Notes under the pieces: generated by a model | Database searches by the model: none | Seen by the model: only the letters and a program-made list of their open reading frames with translations | What the model was told of the DNA's origin: nothing | Part shown: piece after piece, positions 20,213 through 29,111 of the stretch | Layout of the letters: each line of letters opens with the position of its first letter | How positions within the stretch are numbered: position 1 is the stretch's first letter | Translations under genes and position numbers: made by a program | Source of the DNA: Salinivibrio kushneri | Lineage (GTDB): Bacteria; Pseudomonadota; Gammaproteobacteria; Enterobacterales; Vibrionaceae | NCBI RefSeq assembly: GCF_005280275.1 | Contig: NZ_CP040022.1 | Span: forward strand, 1-64,000 | Length of the DNA stretch: 64,000 bases | Direction of reading: 5' to 3'

Positions 20213-21604
20213 TTAGGCGTTAGCCGTGTCTTGCTTTACCACTTCATGGTGATCGAAAACACTTTTATCTTGGCCACCGGTTAAACGCGAGGTAAGGGTA
20301 CCGGCTGTCATTGAGCCGCTCACGTTTATGGCAGTGCGGCCCATATCAATCAAAGGCTCGATAGAAATGAGCAAGCCGGCAAGCGCAACAGGCATATCCA
20401 ATGCTGAGAGCACGATCAGTGCCGCAAAGGTGGCGCCGCCACCGACGCCAGCAATACCGAATGAGCTTACGGTGACAATCGCAACCAAGGTGGCGATAAA
20501 ACCCGGATCGAGTGGGCTGATACCAATGGTGGGCGCAATCATCACCGCCAGCATGGCAGGATACAGACCGGCACAGCCATTTTGACCCATGGTGGCACCA
20601 AATGAGGCAGAGAAATTGGCGCTGGCCGGGTCGTTACCCAAGTTCTTCATTTGTGAATCGATATTGAGCGGAATCGTGGCCGCGCTTGAGCGAGAAGTAA
20701 AGGCGAATGTCAGCACCGGGAGCACTTTTTTCAGATATTGAATTGGGCTCATACCAACAAGGCCAATCAATATCAGATGCATTACTAGAATGGCACCTAA
20801 GCCCACATAGGAAGCGGCGACAAAATTGGCCAGCTCAAGAATTTCACTGACGTTTGAGCCAGCCACCACTTTGGTCATCAAGGCCAAAACACCGTAGGGG
20901 GTGAGGCCGATGATCATACGTACGAGCGTGCGCACTAACTCCTGAGCCACATCCATAAAGCGTTCAAAACGCTCGCCAAGTTCAGGCTGAGTGCGTGAAA
21001 GCGCTACACCGGCTATACCCACTAGCGCAGAGAAAATCACTACAGCGATGGTCGAGGTTGGACGGCTACCGGCCAAATCCGCAAATGGATTTTGTGGGAA
21101 GAAAGAGATAATCATATCAGCCAAAGATAAGTCTTCGACTGAGCCCAAGCGTTGCTCTAGAGCGGCCCCACGTGCCATCTCTCGTGCACCTTGCACGATA
21201 TCTTGCGCAGACAATCCAAATAGACTGCTGACGAACACGCCAATGAGCGCGGAAGCAGCGGTGGTGGCAAGTAAAATGCCGATGTTTAAGCTAGAGATTT
21301 TGCCTAGAGAACCTGAGTCTTTCACTTTCAAAATCGCGCCAATAATCGACACGGTGATCAACGGCATGATGATCATTTTAAGCAGGCTGACATAACCGGA
21401 GCCGACGATATTGATGTAGTTAATGGTTTCGCGCGTGATAGCGCCGTCAGCACCGTATAACGCTTGCAGCGCAGCACCGAACGCAACCCCCATGCCGAGG
21501 CCGGTAAACACGCGTGTGGATAAGGATTTTTGTTGCTTGTGCAATTTGACAAGCATCGCCAGCAGCAGCGCAAAAGCAATCAGGTTTAAAAGGATAACTG
21601 TCAT
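20213..21604 (-). CDS. tcyP: L-cystine/dicarboxylate symporter (TcyP/YdjN-like)
   Basis: Member of the dicarboxylate/amino acid:cation (Na+ or H+) symporter family (SLC1-like), closest in pattern to the L-cystine importers TcyP/YdjN. 463 residues, multiple membrane helices, and family blocks IIMPLITVSIIGAILKVKDSG, the re-entrant loop TSRSSAATIPLNI and NFSASFGATMGQNGCAGLYPAML. The first helix with MTVILLNLIAFALLLAMLV and the linker KLHKQQKSLSTRVFTGLGMGV are typical of TcyP. Single gene with its own terminator. Substrate assignment is by overall resemblance only. Confidence 0.82.
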   Translation of the reverse strand: MTVILLNLIAFALLLAMLVKLHKQQKSLSTRVFTGLGMGVAFGAALQALYGADGAITRETINYINIVGSGYVSLLKMIIMPLITVSIIGAILKVKDSGSLGKISSLNIGILLATTAASALIGVFVSSLFGLSAQDIVQGAREMARGAALEQRLGSVEDLSLADMIISFFPQNPFADLAGSRPTSTIAVVIFSALVGIAGVALSRTQPELGERFERFMDVAQELVRTLVRMIIGLTPYGVLALMTKVVAGSNVSEILELANFVAASYVGLGAILVMHLILIGLVGMSPIQYLKKVLPVLTFAFTSRSSAATIPLNIDSQMKNLGNDPASANFSASFGATMGQNGCAGLYPAMLAVMIAPTIGISPLDPGFIATLVAIVTVSSFGIAGVGGGATFAALIVLSALDMPVALAGLLISIEPLIDMGRTAINVSGSMTAGTLTSRLTGGQDKSVFDHHEVVKQDTANA

Positions 21605-22011
21605 AATCGGCGTTCCAACCTAGAGAATTATAATGATTTGAGTGCCTAACCCCGTTTAAACGTATTAAAGAGTTAGTGATTGGTTGGCATCATATGCCGG
21701 AAGGTGCATGCAATGAAGACCTATGTCACATTATTACTAGATAAAAAAAGCACTTGTTAAAACTAAAAAGAATATGGAATGTGGTTTCAGCAATTTTTGT
21801 CGATAAATTGCGCAACCTCATGAAAATGCGCTTTCTTACACACCTTACGGTGGTGGAGAAGGCAAACAAATCCACATATCGACTGGATAAAAACGAACGT
21901 TCGTACTATTAATGGATAGACGGTTGCGGTAAGGTAATAAACGTTGACTGCCAAGGTGTCCTGGCGTAGTCATTTGGTTTTTAGCAATCCGTTTTTTGAA
22001 GGTTTAATGAG
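21605..22011. promoter_or_regulatory. tcyP-tetR divergent region
   Basis: A 407-bp gene-free region. The clearest element is a 12-bp palindrome ACGAACGTTCGT at 21893-21904, inside the block ATAAAAACGAAC at 21887-21898, which recurs upstream of the next gene. A shorter 5-3-5 inverted repeat GGCAT-CAT-ATGCC lies at 21686-21698 on the tcyP side. Stretches around 21720-21800 are A/T-rich and could be promoters. Confidence 0.55.
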
Positions 22012-22644
22012 ATGGGCGTATCTAGTGAACCGACGTACTCGCTCTCGAAACGTGAGCAAACCAGGTTGCGTATTCTCGAAGCCGCGTTTGAGTCAGCCAG
22101 CGTGTATGGATTGGAAAGCTTGACGATTGGTAGCTTGGCGCGCGACGTAAAAATGTCAAAAAGCGGGCTATTTGCCCATTTCAACTCGCGTGAAAACTTA
22201 CAAATCGCGGTGGTGCATTTTGCCGGTGAGCGTTTTATCGAGCGGGTGATTAGCCCGAGTCGTGAAGCTGACCATGCGAGTATTGAGGCCAAATTGCAAC
22301 ATTTGCTGCGTAATTGGATGGGTTGGCATCAGCACTTTCAGGGTCAGTGCTTATTTTTAGATGCGTGGCATGAGCAGCGTGCGAGTAATGATCCCATCCA
22401 TCAGGCGTTGCAGCGCGTCACCCGTCAATGGCTTGACTACCTAGCCGCACAGTTTGAAAAGGGCAAGCAAGCCGGTGAATTTCGCGCCGACCTTGATACC
22501 TGGCAAGCTGTCTATCAGTTGTATGGGCACTATTTGAGTAGCCAGTTATTTCTGCGTTTGTCACTCGAATCGCCGGAAGGGACACGCTTTTGGCATGGTG
22601 TCGAGCAGTTGCTCGCGCAAAGCCGCCGCGAATGTTCCCGATAA
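22012..22644 (+). CDS. TetR-family transcriptional regulator
   Basis: 210 residues. The N-terminal helix-turn-helix (about residues 14-60) reads TRLRILEAAFESASVYGLES...LARDVKMSKSGLFAHFNSRENL, a standard TetR DNA-binding domain. The C-terminal part (WMGWHQHFQGQCLFLDAWHEQ) is a ligand/dimer domain seen in TetR proteins linked to hydrolase genes. The ATG at 22012 has GAAGG about ten bases upstream. An operator-like palindrome in its own promoter and a related one before the next gene suggest autoregulation plus control of the hydrolase. Ligand unknown. Confidence 0.92.
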   Translation: MGVSSEPTYSLSKREQTRLRILEAAFESASVYGLESLTIGSLARDVKMSKSGLFAHFNSRENLQIAVVHFAGERFIERVISPSREADHASIEAKLQHLLRNWMGWHQHFQGQCLFLDAWHEQRASNDPIHQALQRVTRQWLDYLAAQFEKGKQAGEFRADLDTWQAVYQLYGHYLSSQLFLRLSLESPEGTRFWHGVEQLLAQSRRECSR

Positions 22645-22687
22645 GAATGAACATTATGTCGGTATCGAACCAACGATATTTTTCAGT

Positions 22688-22709
22688 ATAAAAACGAACA
22701 CTCGTTCGA
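22688..22709 (+). promoter_or_regulatory. Probable TetR operator before the hydrolase gene
   Basis: ATAAAAACGAAC at 22688-22699 is identical to the block upstream of the tetR gene, and CGAAC...GTTCG forms an inverted repeat (22695-22708, four-base spacer). It lies 14 bases before the hydrolase start, a good repressor position. Confidence 0.6.
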
Positions 22710-22722
22710 TTTTAAGGATTCA

Positions 22723-23634
22723 ATGACCATGAGTAAAAAAGTGTATTTTTCAACGCCGGGCCGCTTTAGCGCCAAACGTTCTCTCGTGGGGGCGGTGAGC
22801 CGGTGTCATCACCGCTTGGCACCTCGCCATGCTAAAAAAGTCGCACGAAAACTCTTTCTCACCCCAACACGCAGTCCTATGGTGAACGCAGAGCCTGAAG
22901 GCGTGGTGCGCTCTCGAGTGCAAAGCCAAGAAGGAGAGCTACAAATGTATAGCCTTGGCGCTGGGCCAACCTGGTTGCTGACGCATGGTTGGTCGGGATC
23001 CGCCAGTCAGTTCTTTCCACTCATGGCACATATCGCGTCACTAGGCTTTCGTACGGTCGCATTTGATCATCCAGCACACGGTCAAAGTGGCGGGGAAGAA
23101 AGCCACATTCCCGGCTTTGTGCAGGCGATCAATGATGTATTAGATCAAGTTGATAATGTGTCTGGGGTGATTGCGCATAGTATGGGCGCTGCCGCGGTGT
23201 TGGAAAGCGAGCACCCTCAGGTGGATGATTTACCGCTCTTTTTGGTCGCGCCTGTGCTGAATTATCGCGAGAATTTATATGCCACAGTCCGAAAATCGGG
23301 GTATTCACTGAAGCTGTTTGATGAAATTGTCCAAGAAGTGGGTGAGCAGCACGGTTATCCAATCGAGACCATTGAGCCGCTAGAAAAATTGTCGCGCCGC
23401 CGCCATCCGGTGGTGATTGCCCACGACAAAAATGATCGTTTTGCCTCCTTTGCCGTCACCGAAAAAGCCACTGACTACCCGCATGTGACTGTGCTAGCCA
23501 CCGAAGGGTTAGGGCATGGGCGTATTCTGACCAGTGACGTCGCCATGCAGGCATTTACCGACTTAGCGGCGAAGATGAACCCCGCGGTACAAAGTGTTGA
23601 AGCACAAACTGAGAATAAAAAGGCATCGGCCTAA
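22723..23634 (+). CDS. Alpha/beta-hydrolase
   Basis: 303-residue alpha/beta-fold hydrolase, probably cytoplasmic (no signal peptide; a basic N-terminus of about 45 residues precedes the fold). Oxyanion block THGWSGSASQFF near residue 87. Nucleophile elbow VIAHSMGAAAV with Ser near 150, where the usual first glycine is alanine. Candidate Asp in HDKNDRFA and catalytic His in GLGHGRIL. The ATG at 22723 follows AAGG; ATG 22729 is an alternative. It lies 78 bp after the TetR gene and is probably its target. Substrate not deducible (an ester or lipid is a guess). Confidence 0.88.
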   Translation: MTMSKKVYFSTPGRFSAKRSLVGAVSRCHHRLAPRHAKKVARKLFLTPTRSPMVNAEPEGVVRSRVQSQEGELQMYSLGAGPTWLLTHGWSGSASQFFPLMAHIASLGFRTVAFDHPAHGQSGGEESHIPGFVQAINDVLDQVDNVSGVIAHSMGAAAVLESEHPQVDDLPLFLVAPVLNYRENLYATVRKSGYSLKLFDEIVQEVGEQHGYPIETIEPLEKLSRRRHPVVIAHDKNDRFASFAVTEKATDYPHVTVLATEGLGHGRILTSDVAMQAFTDLAAKMNPAVQSVEAQTENKKASA

Positions 23635-23646
23635 GCCGATGCCTTT
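23619..23646. terminator. Bidirectional terminator between hydrolase and tldE-like gene
   Basis: AAAGGCATCGGC, loop CTAA, GCCGATGCCTTT. The stem overlaps the last hydrolase codons and stop. On the minus strand it is followed by TTTTTATT, so it serves the tldE-like gene best. Confidence 0.75.
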
Positions 23647-23659
23647 GCAGGGTTCGCCA

Positions 23660-25012
23660 TTACTCGCCGGCGATGGATAAGCGGGCAAAGCGGATGCGTG
23701 GCGCGAAGAAGGCGCCATCATAGTTGGGTAACACGGTATTGCCGATAGCATCTATCTCATTGAGCATGGTATAGAAATTACCAGCCACCGTTATCCCGCG
23801 AACAGGACGAACGCGTTTTCCCTCTCGGCAAACAAACCCGCTTGCACCGAAAGAAAAGTCGCCACTGATGGCATTCGCGCCTGAATGCACACCTTGCAGT
23901 GACACTAACTCAAGGTATTCACCGGCATGCACGTCCGCATCACTGTGTTGACCTGCGGCAATCACATCATGACGAGACGTAACATCCAAACCGCCTTTGG
24001 GGCTGCGGCCTGCGTTAGCCGTATGGGGAACACCAAAATGCTGCGCCGTGGCACTGTTGTGTAAAAAGCCGACTAAGACGCCGTCTTCAATCAAAGGCGT
24101 ATCGGCGGTGGCAAAGCCTTCGCTATCAAACGCTTTAATACGCATCCCGCCATCAAGCCTTGCCACATCGGTGATAGTGAGCGCCGTATCCGCAACGGGC
24201 TTGCCGACTTTTTCACGCCACGGGTTGGTGCCGCGCTTGGCGGCATCGCCGGAGAAGCAGCTGCCAAAGGCGCCCAGCAATTCGCTGAGGCAGTCATGCT
24301 CAAAAATCACCGAATACGAACCCGTTTTCACTGGGCCACCCTCGAGCAAGGCGTCAGCGGTTTGGTAGGCCAGTTGGGTCGCATGGGCGAGATCTAGGTC
24401 AGCAAAGCGGCGTGATACTGACGCGCCCAGATGCATCGCTTGCTTACCGTCGTGATTGAGCAGTGCTGCGGTGTAGCAACTAAAGCGACGCTCACTGTGA
24501 TAGCAGCGTGTGCCTAGGGTATTAGCAAGCAACTGAAATTGGGTTTGCTCACTGTACCCATTGTAGGGCGCCCCCGTTGCGCGGGGTTGACTGATTACAT
24601 CTTGCTCAAGGGCAAGCGCTAACGCGATCTTGTCTTCAATCGGCGTGTTATCTGCTTGCAGTAAGCTAGGATCTTGCTGATCAATGTGCTGCCCCTCAGC
24701 GCGAATTTGCTGATCGGGATCTGCTTTGGTAAAGCTTGCGTTAGTCAGTGCGGCGTTCACCATGCTGGCTAAACTGTCGCTATCTAGCGATTCTGAATAG
24801 CTGGTGGCAACTTGATCCCCTTTGATGACACGTACGCCAATCACTTGACCGGCGGTGACTTTGTGCTCAGAGAGATCGCCTTGGTCGGCTTTGAGTGACA
24901 AGCTTTCGCTGGCATTGGCAATCACGTCTGCTTGCGCACCTTGCTGTTTCACCAAGCTGAGGACCTGATCGACGGCATCGCTTAGGGTTGCTTTAATGGT
25001 TGGCTCACTCAT
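23660..25012 (-). CDS. TldE/PmbA-family metalloprotease subunit
   Basis: 450 residues. The PmbA/TldE half of the TldD-TldE heterodimeric protease, which in E. coli processes leader peptides and the antitoxin CcdA. The N-terminal region has VIANASESLSLKADQGDLSEHK, and the C-terminal region has LVSLQGVHSGANAISGDFSFGASGFV and GITVAGNFYTMLNEI, typical of the family. There is no HExxxH, as expected for the non-catalytic partner. Its ATG overlaps the tldD-like stop by four bases (ATGA at 25009-25012), so the subunits are translationally coupled. It differs from the separate canonical tldD and pmbA loci known in E. coli. Confidence 0.88.
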   Translation of the reverse strand: MSEPTIKATLSDAVDQVLSLVKQQGAQADVIANASESLSLKADQGDLSEHKVTAGQVIGVRVIKGDQVATSYSESLDSDSLASMVNAALTNASFTKADPDQQIRAEGQHIDQQDPSLLQADNTPIEDKIALALALEQDVISQPRATGAPYNGYSEQTQFQLLANTLGTRCYHSERRFSCYTAALLNHDGKQAMHLGASVSRRFADLDLAHATQLAYQTADALLEGGPVKTGSYSVIFEHDCLSELLGAFGSCFSGDAAKRGTNPWREKVGKPVADTALTITDVARLDGGMRIKAFDSEGFATADTPLIEDGVLVGFLHNSATAQHFGVPHTANAGRSPKGGLDVTSRHDVIAAGQHSDADVHAGEYLELVSLQGVHSGANAISGDFSFGASGFVCREGKRVRPVRGITVAGNFYTMLNEIDAIGNTVLPNYDGAFFAPRIRFARLSIAGE

Positions 25013-26397
25013 GCGTTACCGCCTCCTACTAGGATGTTATCGACTTTCAATGCAGGTTGACCCACGGTGGTGGGGACGGCGCCGCTCACCGAACCACACA
25101 TGCCGGCGGCAAGAGCAAGATCTTTGCCGACCATGCTGATTTCTTTAAGCACCTTAGGCCCCGTACTGATTAAGGTGGCAGATTTGAGTGGCGCGGTGAT
25201 TTGGCCATCTTCTACCAAATAGGCTTCTTGCACCGCAAAGTTAAACTCGCCGGTGCCGGGCTGTACTGAGCCACCCCCCATTTTCTTGGCATAGATGCCA
25301 CGCTCCATCGAGCCAATCATGGCGTCTAAGCTGTCGTTACCGGGCTCAATAAAGGTGTTTCGCATCCGCGAGGTCGGTGCGAATTTATAAGACTCACGTC
25401 GGCCAGAGCCGGTGCGCGCATAACCGGTTTTCAGGCTACCCATATGATCGACCATAAACGAGGTGAGCTTACCGTCTTTGATCAACTGGGTATGCTGGGT
25501 TTCCATGCCTTCATCATCGATGTTGATTGAGCCCCACGCATTCGCCAAGGTGCCATCGTCCACCGCACTCACCACTGGGCTGGCAATCATTTCGCCCATT
25601 TGGTCATGGAAGACGGAGGCCTGTTTCGCCACCGAGGTGGTTTCTAACAAGTGGCCACAGGCTTCGTGGAAAATCACGCCACCAAAACCGTTGCCAATCA
25701 CCACCGGCATTTCGCCCGATGGACAGGCTTGGGCCCCAAGCTTAACCAGCGCCTGTCGTGCGACACGCTCGCCCATCTCAACCGGATCGATATCTTGGTG
25801 GAATTCCCAGCCTGTGAGCGCACCGGGAGCATCAAAGCCCGTTGACTGCTCTTCACCGTTCGTGGCGACCGCTGTAGCGGCAATACGGGTGTAGTGGCGG
25901 GTATCTGTGACATGGAGGCCATGAGAGTTAAAAATTTCGACCTGTTGCTCACGTTGGCCGACACGACCAATAATTTGGGCAATTTTATCGCTCTCGGCAC
26001 GAATGCGCGTATCTACTTGGCGTAAGAATGCCACCTTATCGGCCACATGTTGATCCGACGATAACGGCTCAGACACGGGGTGCTTGTCATTTAAATGGGA
26101 TAAATTGAGCGGCCCAGCGGTGGCAATTTGATCGCGCTTGTCGCGCGCGCACAGCAAGCTGGTGACTTTTTTCAATTGTTCTTCATCGCGGCTGTTGGTA
26201 TAGCCATAAAGCACTTTATGACCGAAGAACAACCGGATACCAATACCAAAATCAATCCCTGAGCTCACTTTATCCACCTCACCAGACAACAGCTCCACGT
26301 TGCCTGAGTGATGGCGTTCGACAAAGAGTTCGGCGAAATCCGCGCCTAAAAACAGAGCATGGTCAATCACCGACTTTGCCGTTGATGGATTCAGCAT
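25009..26397 (-). CDS. TldD-family zinc metalloprotease subunit
   Basis: 462 residues. Catalytic TldD-type subunit with the zinc motif HEACGH at residues 244-249 and a C-terminal Cys in GMCGSVSG, matching the third zinc ligand of TldD. Other family blocks are SAVDDGTLANAWGSINIDDEG and GGGSVQPGTGEFNF. It is first of a two-gene operon with the TldE-like gene (four-base overlap). The sequence is clearly divergent from E. coli TldD (for example HEACGH for HEAVGH), and the adjacent arrangement suggests a second, paralogous pair. No precursor-peptide ORF is evident alongside. Confidence 0.9.
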   Translation of the reverse strand: MLNPSTAKSVIDHALFLGADFAELFVERHHSGNVELLSGEVDKVSSGIDFGIGIRLFFGHKVLYGYTNSRDEEQLKKVTSLLCARDKRDQIATAGPLNLSHLNDKHPVSEPLSSDQHVADKVAFLRQVDTRIRAESDKIAQIIGRVGQREQQVEIFNSHGLHVTDTRHYTRIAATAVATNGEEQSTGFDAPGALTGWEFHQDIDPVEMGERVARQALVKLGAQACPSGEMPVVIGNGFGGVIFHEACGHLLETTSVAKQASVFHDQMGEMIASPVVSAVDDGTLANAWGSINIDDEGMETQHTQLIKDGKLTSFMVDHMGSLKTGYARTGSGRRESYKFAPTSRMRNTFIEPGNDSLDAMIGSMERGIYAKKMGGGSVQPGTGEFNFAVQEAYLVEDGQITAPLKSATLISTGPKVLKEISMVGKDLALAAGMCGSVSGAVPTTVGQPALKVDNILVGGGNA

Positions 26398-26609
26398 ACT
26401 TCCTCCTAAGAAGTGTGTTAGCGAACCTCTTATTCTACCAAGCTTTTATTGGTAATGATCACCACTTGCAGTGAGTGCATGATATTTCATCATTTTTTGT
26501 GCCATTCACTGAGCTGCACATGGACACGTTCCATGTGCGTGACCAAAAGGCGACGCGTGTGGCGCAATCCGTTACACTACGCCGATACAAGTAACGAGCG
26601 GATAGAATC

Positions 26610-27584
26610 ATGAGTCAGATCGCAGCCAACATTATCACTGGGTTTCTTGGCGTGGGGAAAACCACGGCGATTCGTCATTTACTGGCGAATAAACCCGAAC
26701 ATGAACGTTGGGCTATCTTGGTGAACGAATTTGGTGAGGTGGGTGTCGATGGCGCTATCCTCTCTGAACAAGGCGCGCTGGTAAAGGAAGTGCCGGGCGG
26801 ATGCATGTGTTGTGTGGCTGGCTTACCCATGACGGTGGGGCTCAATACCTTGCTCGCCGAGCAGCCGGATCGGATTTTGATTGAGCCGACGGGACTGGGT
26901 CATCCTAAAGACATTATCGGTAAGCTGACTCAGCCGCCTTTCGATACCACCTTGTCGCTGGGCGCGACCATTACTTTGGTGGATCCGCGTTGTATTGATG
27001 ATGTGCGCTATCGTGAAAATCAAAACTTTCATGATCAAATCGCGCTCGCGGATGTGGTGGTGGCCAACAAGCTTGACCAGTGTAGTGAGGCGCAAATCGC
27101 CACCTTTTATGATTATGTCGCCGCGTTTGATGGCGAGAAAAGCTTGGTCACCGGCGTCGAACAGGGCGCGCTCGAGACCACGTGGCTTGCGTTACCGCGT
27201 CACGCTCGTCAAGCGCACTATCATCACCATCACAATGATGCCGAGCCCATGACCACGTTAGCACTGGGTCCGGACGATACCTATACCCGCAAAGAGAACC
27301 AAGGGCAGGGCTATGTCAGCTGCGGCTGGTTGTTTGCCGCGCACTGTTGCTTTCCGTTTGATGCTTTATACGGACTATTGAGCAACATCAACGCCCAACG
27401 GATTAAAGCAGTGGTCAATACTGACGAGGGTTTTTACGCGTTTAACGTCGCCAATCAGGTGGTTACTGTGACGCCTATGTCGATTGAATACGCCGAGTCG
27501 CGCATCGAAGTGATCGATACCGACGCCTTACTGTGGGATGAGCTGGAGTCGATCCTGCTTTCTTTCCTGACCTCGTCCCACTAA
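26610..27584 (+). CDS. COG0523 (CobW/YjiA) GTPase, putative metallochaperone
   Basis: 324-residue G3E-family P-loop GTPase. Walker A GFLGVGKTT near residues 10-18, switch region ILVNEFGEVGVDGAIL, the metal-binding CxCC in PGGCMCCVAG near 62-70, and base-recognition VVANKLDQ. A His-rich stretch HYHHHHND near residue 208 could bind zinc. The C-terminal CobW domain is about 230-324. The family includes ZNG1-type zinc transferases and cobalt or nitrile-hydratase chaperones. Nothing nearby tells which metal. I see no convincing Zur site upstream. Confidence 0.9.
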   Translation: MSQIAANIITGFLGVGKTTAIRHLLANKPEHERWAILVNEFGEVGVDGAILSEQGALVKEVPGGCMCCVAGLPMTVGLNTLLAEQPDRILIEPTGLGHPKDIIGKLTQPPFDTTLSLGATITLVDPRCIDDVRYRENQNFHDQIALADVVVANKLDQCSEAQIATFYDYVAAFDGEKSLVTGVEQGALETTWLALPRHARQAHYHHHHNDAEPMTTLALGPDDTYTRKENQGQGYVSCGWLFAAHCCFPFDALYGLLSNINAQRIKAVVNTDEGFYAFNVANQVVTVTPMSIEYAESRIEVIDTDALLWDELESILLSFLTSSH

Positions 27585-27626
27585 AGGGCATAAACAGATC
27601 TTGTCAGCGGCACGTCCGTGCCAGCT

Positions 27627-27653
27627 AAAAAAACCGGCCCAAGTGGCCGGTTT
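27627..27653 (-). terminator. Intrinsic terminator after the desaturase gene
   Basis: On the minus strand, AAACCGGCC, short loop, GGCCGGTTT, then further T (seven in all, plus-strand A-run 27627-27633). The plus strand lacks a long T-run, so this mainly serves the minus-strand gene. Confidence 0.8.
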
Positions 27654-27678
27654 GATGTGTGTCGCGTGCTCGTCGCGT

Positions 27679-28827
27679 CTAGCTAGCATATTTGGCGGTA
27701 AGCACCTGCCAGCTGCGTTTTTGTTGCTGAAAACGCACCTTTAAATCTTGGTATTGCTGGGTTAGCTCGGCGTTTTCGACTTTTTCGCGCAGCTTGTCGC
27801 GCTCGAGCGCTAACAGCTGTTTTTTCAGTGTGTAGTAGTCCGCCATTTTGGCGACCAAGGCATCATACTCTTGTTGCAAGATTTGCAGACGATGCGACGC
27901 GTGTGGCTTGTCACTAAGCTGTTGCGTGATGCGCTGCAATTGCATGGTCGCACGCGCTTTTTCAATCTTCTCTTCGGGGGTCACGCGCAGCTTTTCCGCG
28001 AGACCCAGCCAAGACGCGGTTTTGATCAGCCATTTGGTAGGATCAAACTGCCACCAGCGAATGCCATTGCGGTAGTCGTTCTCAAAGATGTGGTGAAAAT
28101 TGTGGTAGCCCTCACCAAAAGTCATCAAGGCAAGCACACCATTATCCCGCGCAGTGTTTTTATCGGTATAAGGCTGGCTACCCCACACATGCGCCAGCGA
28201 GTTAATGAAAAAGGTGGTGTGATGGCTAAGCACTAGCCGAGTAAAGCCGACCAGTAAAATCGCGCCCCAAACATCGCCATGGAGCAAACCAAACGCAATA
28301 GGGAAGCCAAAGTTGGTTGCTAGTGTTAGCGCAAGGTAGTGCTTGTGTTGCCACATCACGATCTTGTCTTTTTGCAGATCGCGGCAGTTGCTGTAATCGC
28401 CGTAACGGTTGGGGTGGTATTCACGCAGCATCCAGCCAAGGTGTGAGAACCAAAAGCCGCGCTTAGCGGAATAGGGGTCAACGTCGTTGTCGTCGACATG
28501 ACGGTGATGAATGCGGTGATCCGACGACCAATGAAGCGCACTGTTTTGCAGCGCAAATGCCCCACCAATGGCGAAGATAAAGCGCAGCACCGGATGGGCT
28601 TGATAGGTTTTGTGGGCCCACAACCGGTGATAGCCGGCGGTGATCGACAGGCCACAAAAGCTAAACGCAACAATCAGCGCGGTAATTTGCACCCAATCAA
28701 AGCCGTGATGCCACGCCCACAATGGTGTTCCTATCACTGCAATCAAAAACGTGAGGGTAAACACGCTAATGTTTAACCAGATTAAGCGTGGTTTCTGAGG
28801 GGGAGAGGTTGAAGCCTTGGTATCCAT
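27679..28827 (-). CDS. Acyl-CoA/fatty-acid delta-9 desaturase
   Basis: 382-residue membrane di-iron desaturase that introduces a double bond into acyl chains and so adjusts membrane fluidity. The three histidine boxes are visible: HRLWAH near residue 67, HRIHHRH near 104 and GYHNFHH near 240. There are four hydrophobic membrane spans between them. The last ~95 residues (about 290-382) are an unusual Gln/Leu/Lys/Glu-rich predicted coiled coil beyond the catalytic core. A perfect FabR-type operator lies 20 bases upstream of the start. Substrate class (CoA or phospholipid acyl) is not certain. Confidence 0.92.
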   Translation of the reverse strand: MDTKASTSPPQKPRLIWLNISVFTLTFLIAVIGTPLWAWHHGFDWVQITALIVAFSFCGLSITAGYHRLWAHKTYQAHPVLRFIFAIGGAFALQNSALHWSSDHRIHHRHVDDNDVDPYSAKRGFWFSHLGWMLREYHPNRYGDYSNCRDLQKDKIVMWQHKHYLALTLATNFGFPIAFGLLHGDVWGAILLVGFTRLVLSHHTTFFINSLAHVWGSQPYTDKNTARDNGVLALMTFGEGYHNFHHIFENDYRNGIRWWQFDPTKWLIKTASWLGLAEKLRVTPEEKIEKARATMQLQRITQQLSDKPHASHRLQILQQEYDALVAKMADYYTLKKQLLALERDKLREKVENAELTQQYQDLKVRFQQQKRSWQVLTAKYAS

Positions 28828-28846
28828 AACTCGTCATCTTCATTTA

Positions 28847-28864
28847 AGCGTACACTTGTACGCT
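28847..28864. promoter_or_regulatory. FabR-type operator upstream of the desaturase
   Basis: AGCGTACACTTGTACGCT is a perfect 8-2-8 palindrome. It matches the described FabR (YijC) recognition pattern for unsaturated-fatty-acid genes, AGCGTACA-N2-TGT(A/T)CGCT. It is 20 bases from the desaturase start codon, a repressor position. Confidence 0.8.
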
Positions 28865-29111
28865 AGAATAGATGCGTGCGATCGCTTGGTCAAGCATCCA
28901 CCGTCGCCTTTGTGGGCAAAAGTGTTTCAGGGTTTGTCCCGGCTTGCCAAGTCAATGGAAGCGCTCTACTTTTTAACATCACCCAAAGGGGTCATGTCTT
29001 TAATGGCCGACGCTTCCGAACGGTATAGTTTTCCGCTCTGATGTCGATACCATAATAGATGCCTGAGCACGTATTGATATCTGTGAACGATTAACACAAG
29101 GTTAGGAAACG

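Noticed and set aside
20991-21395. 134-codon plus-strand ORF over the cystine transporter gene
   Set aside because: Antisense to membrane-helix coding sequence, with no ribosome site. The minus-strand gene is clearly real.
25463-25894. 143-codon plus-strand ORF opposite the tldD-like gene
   Set aside because: Antisense to conserved TldD motifs; Trp/Ser/Pro-rich shadow.
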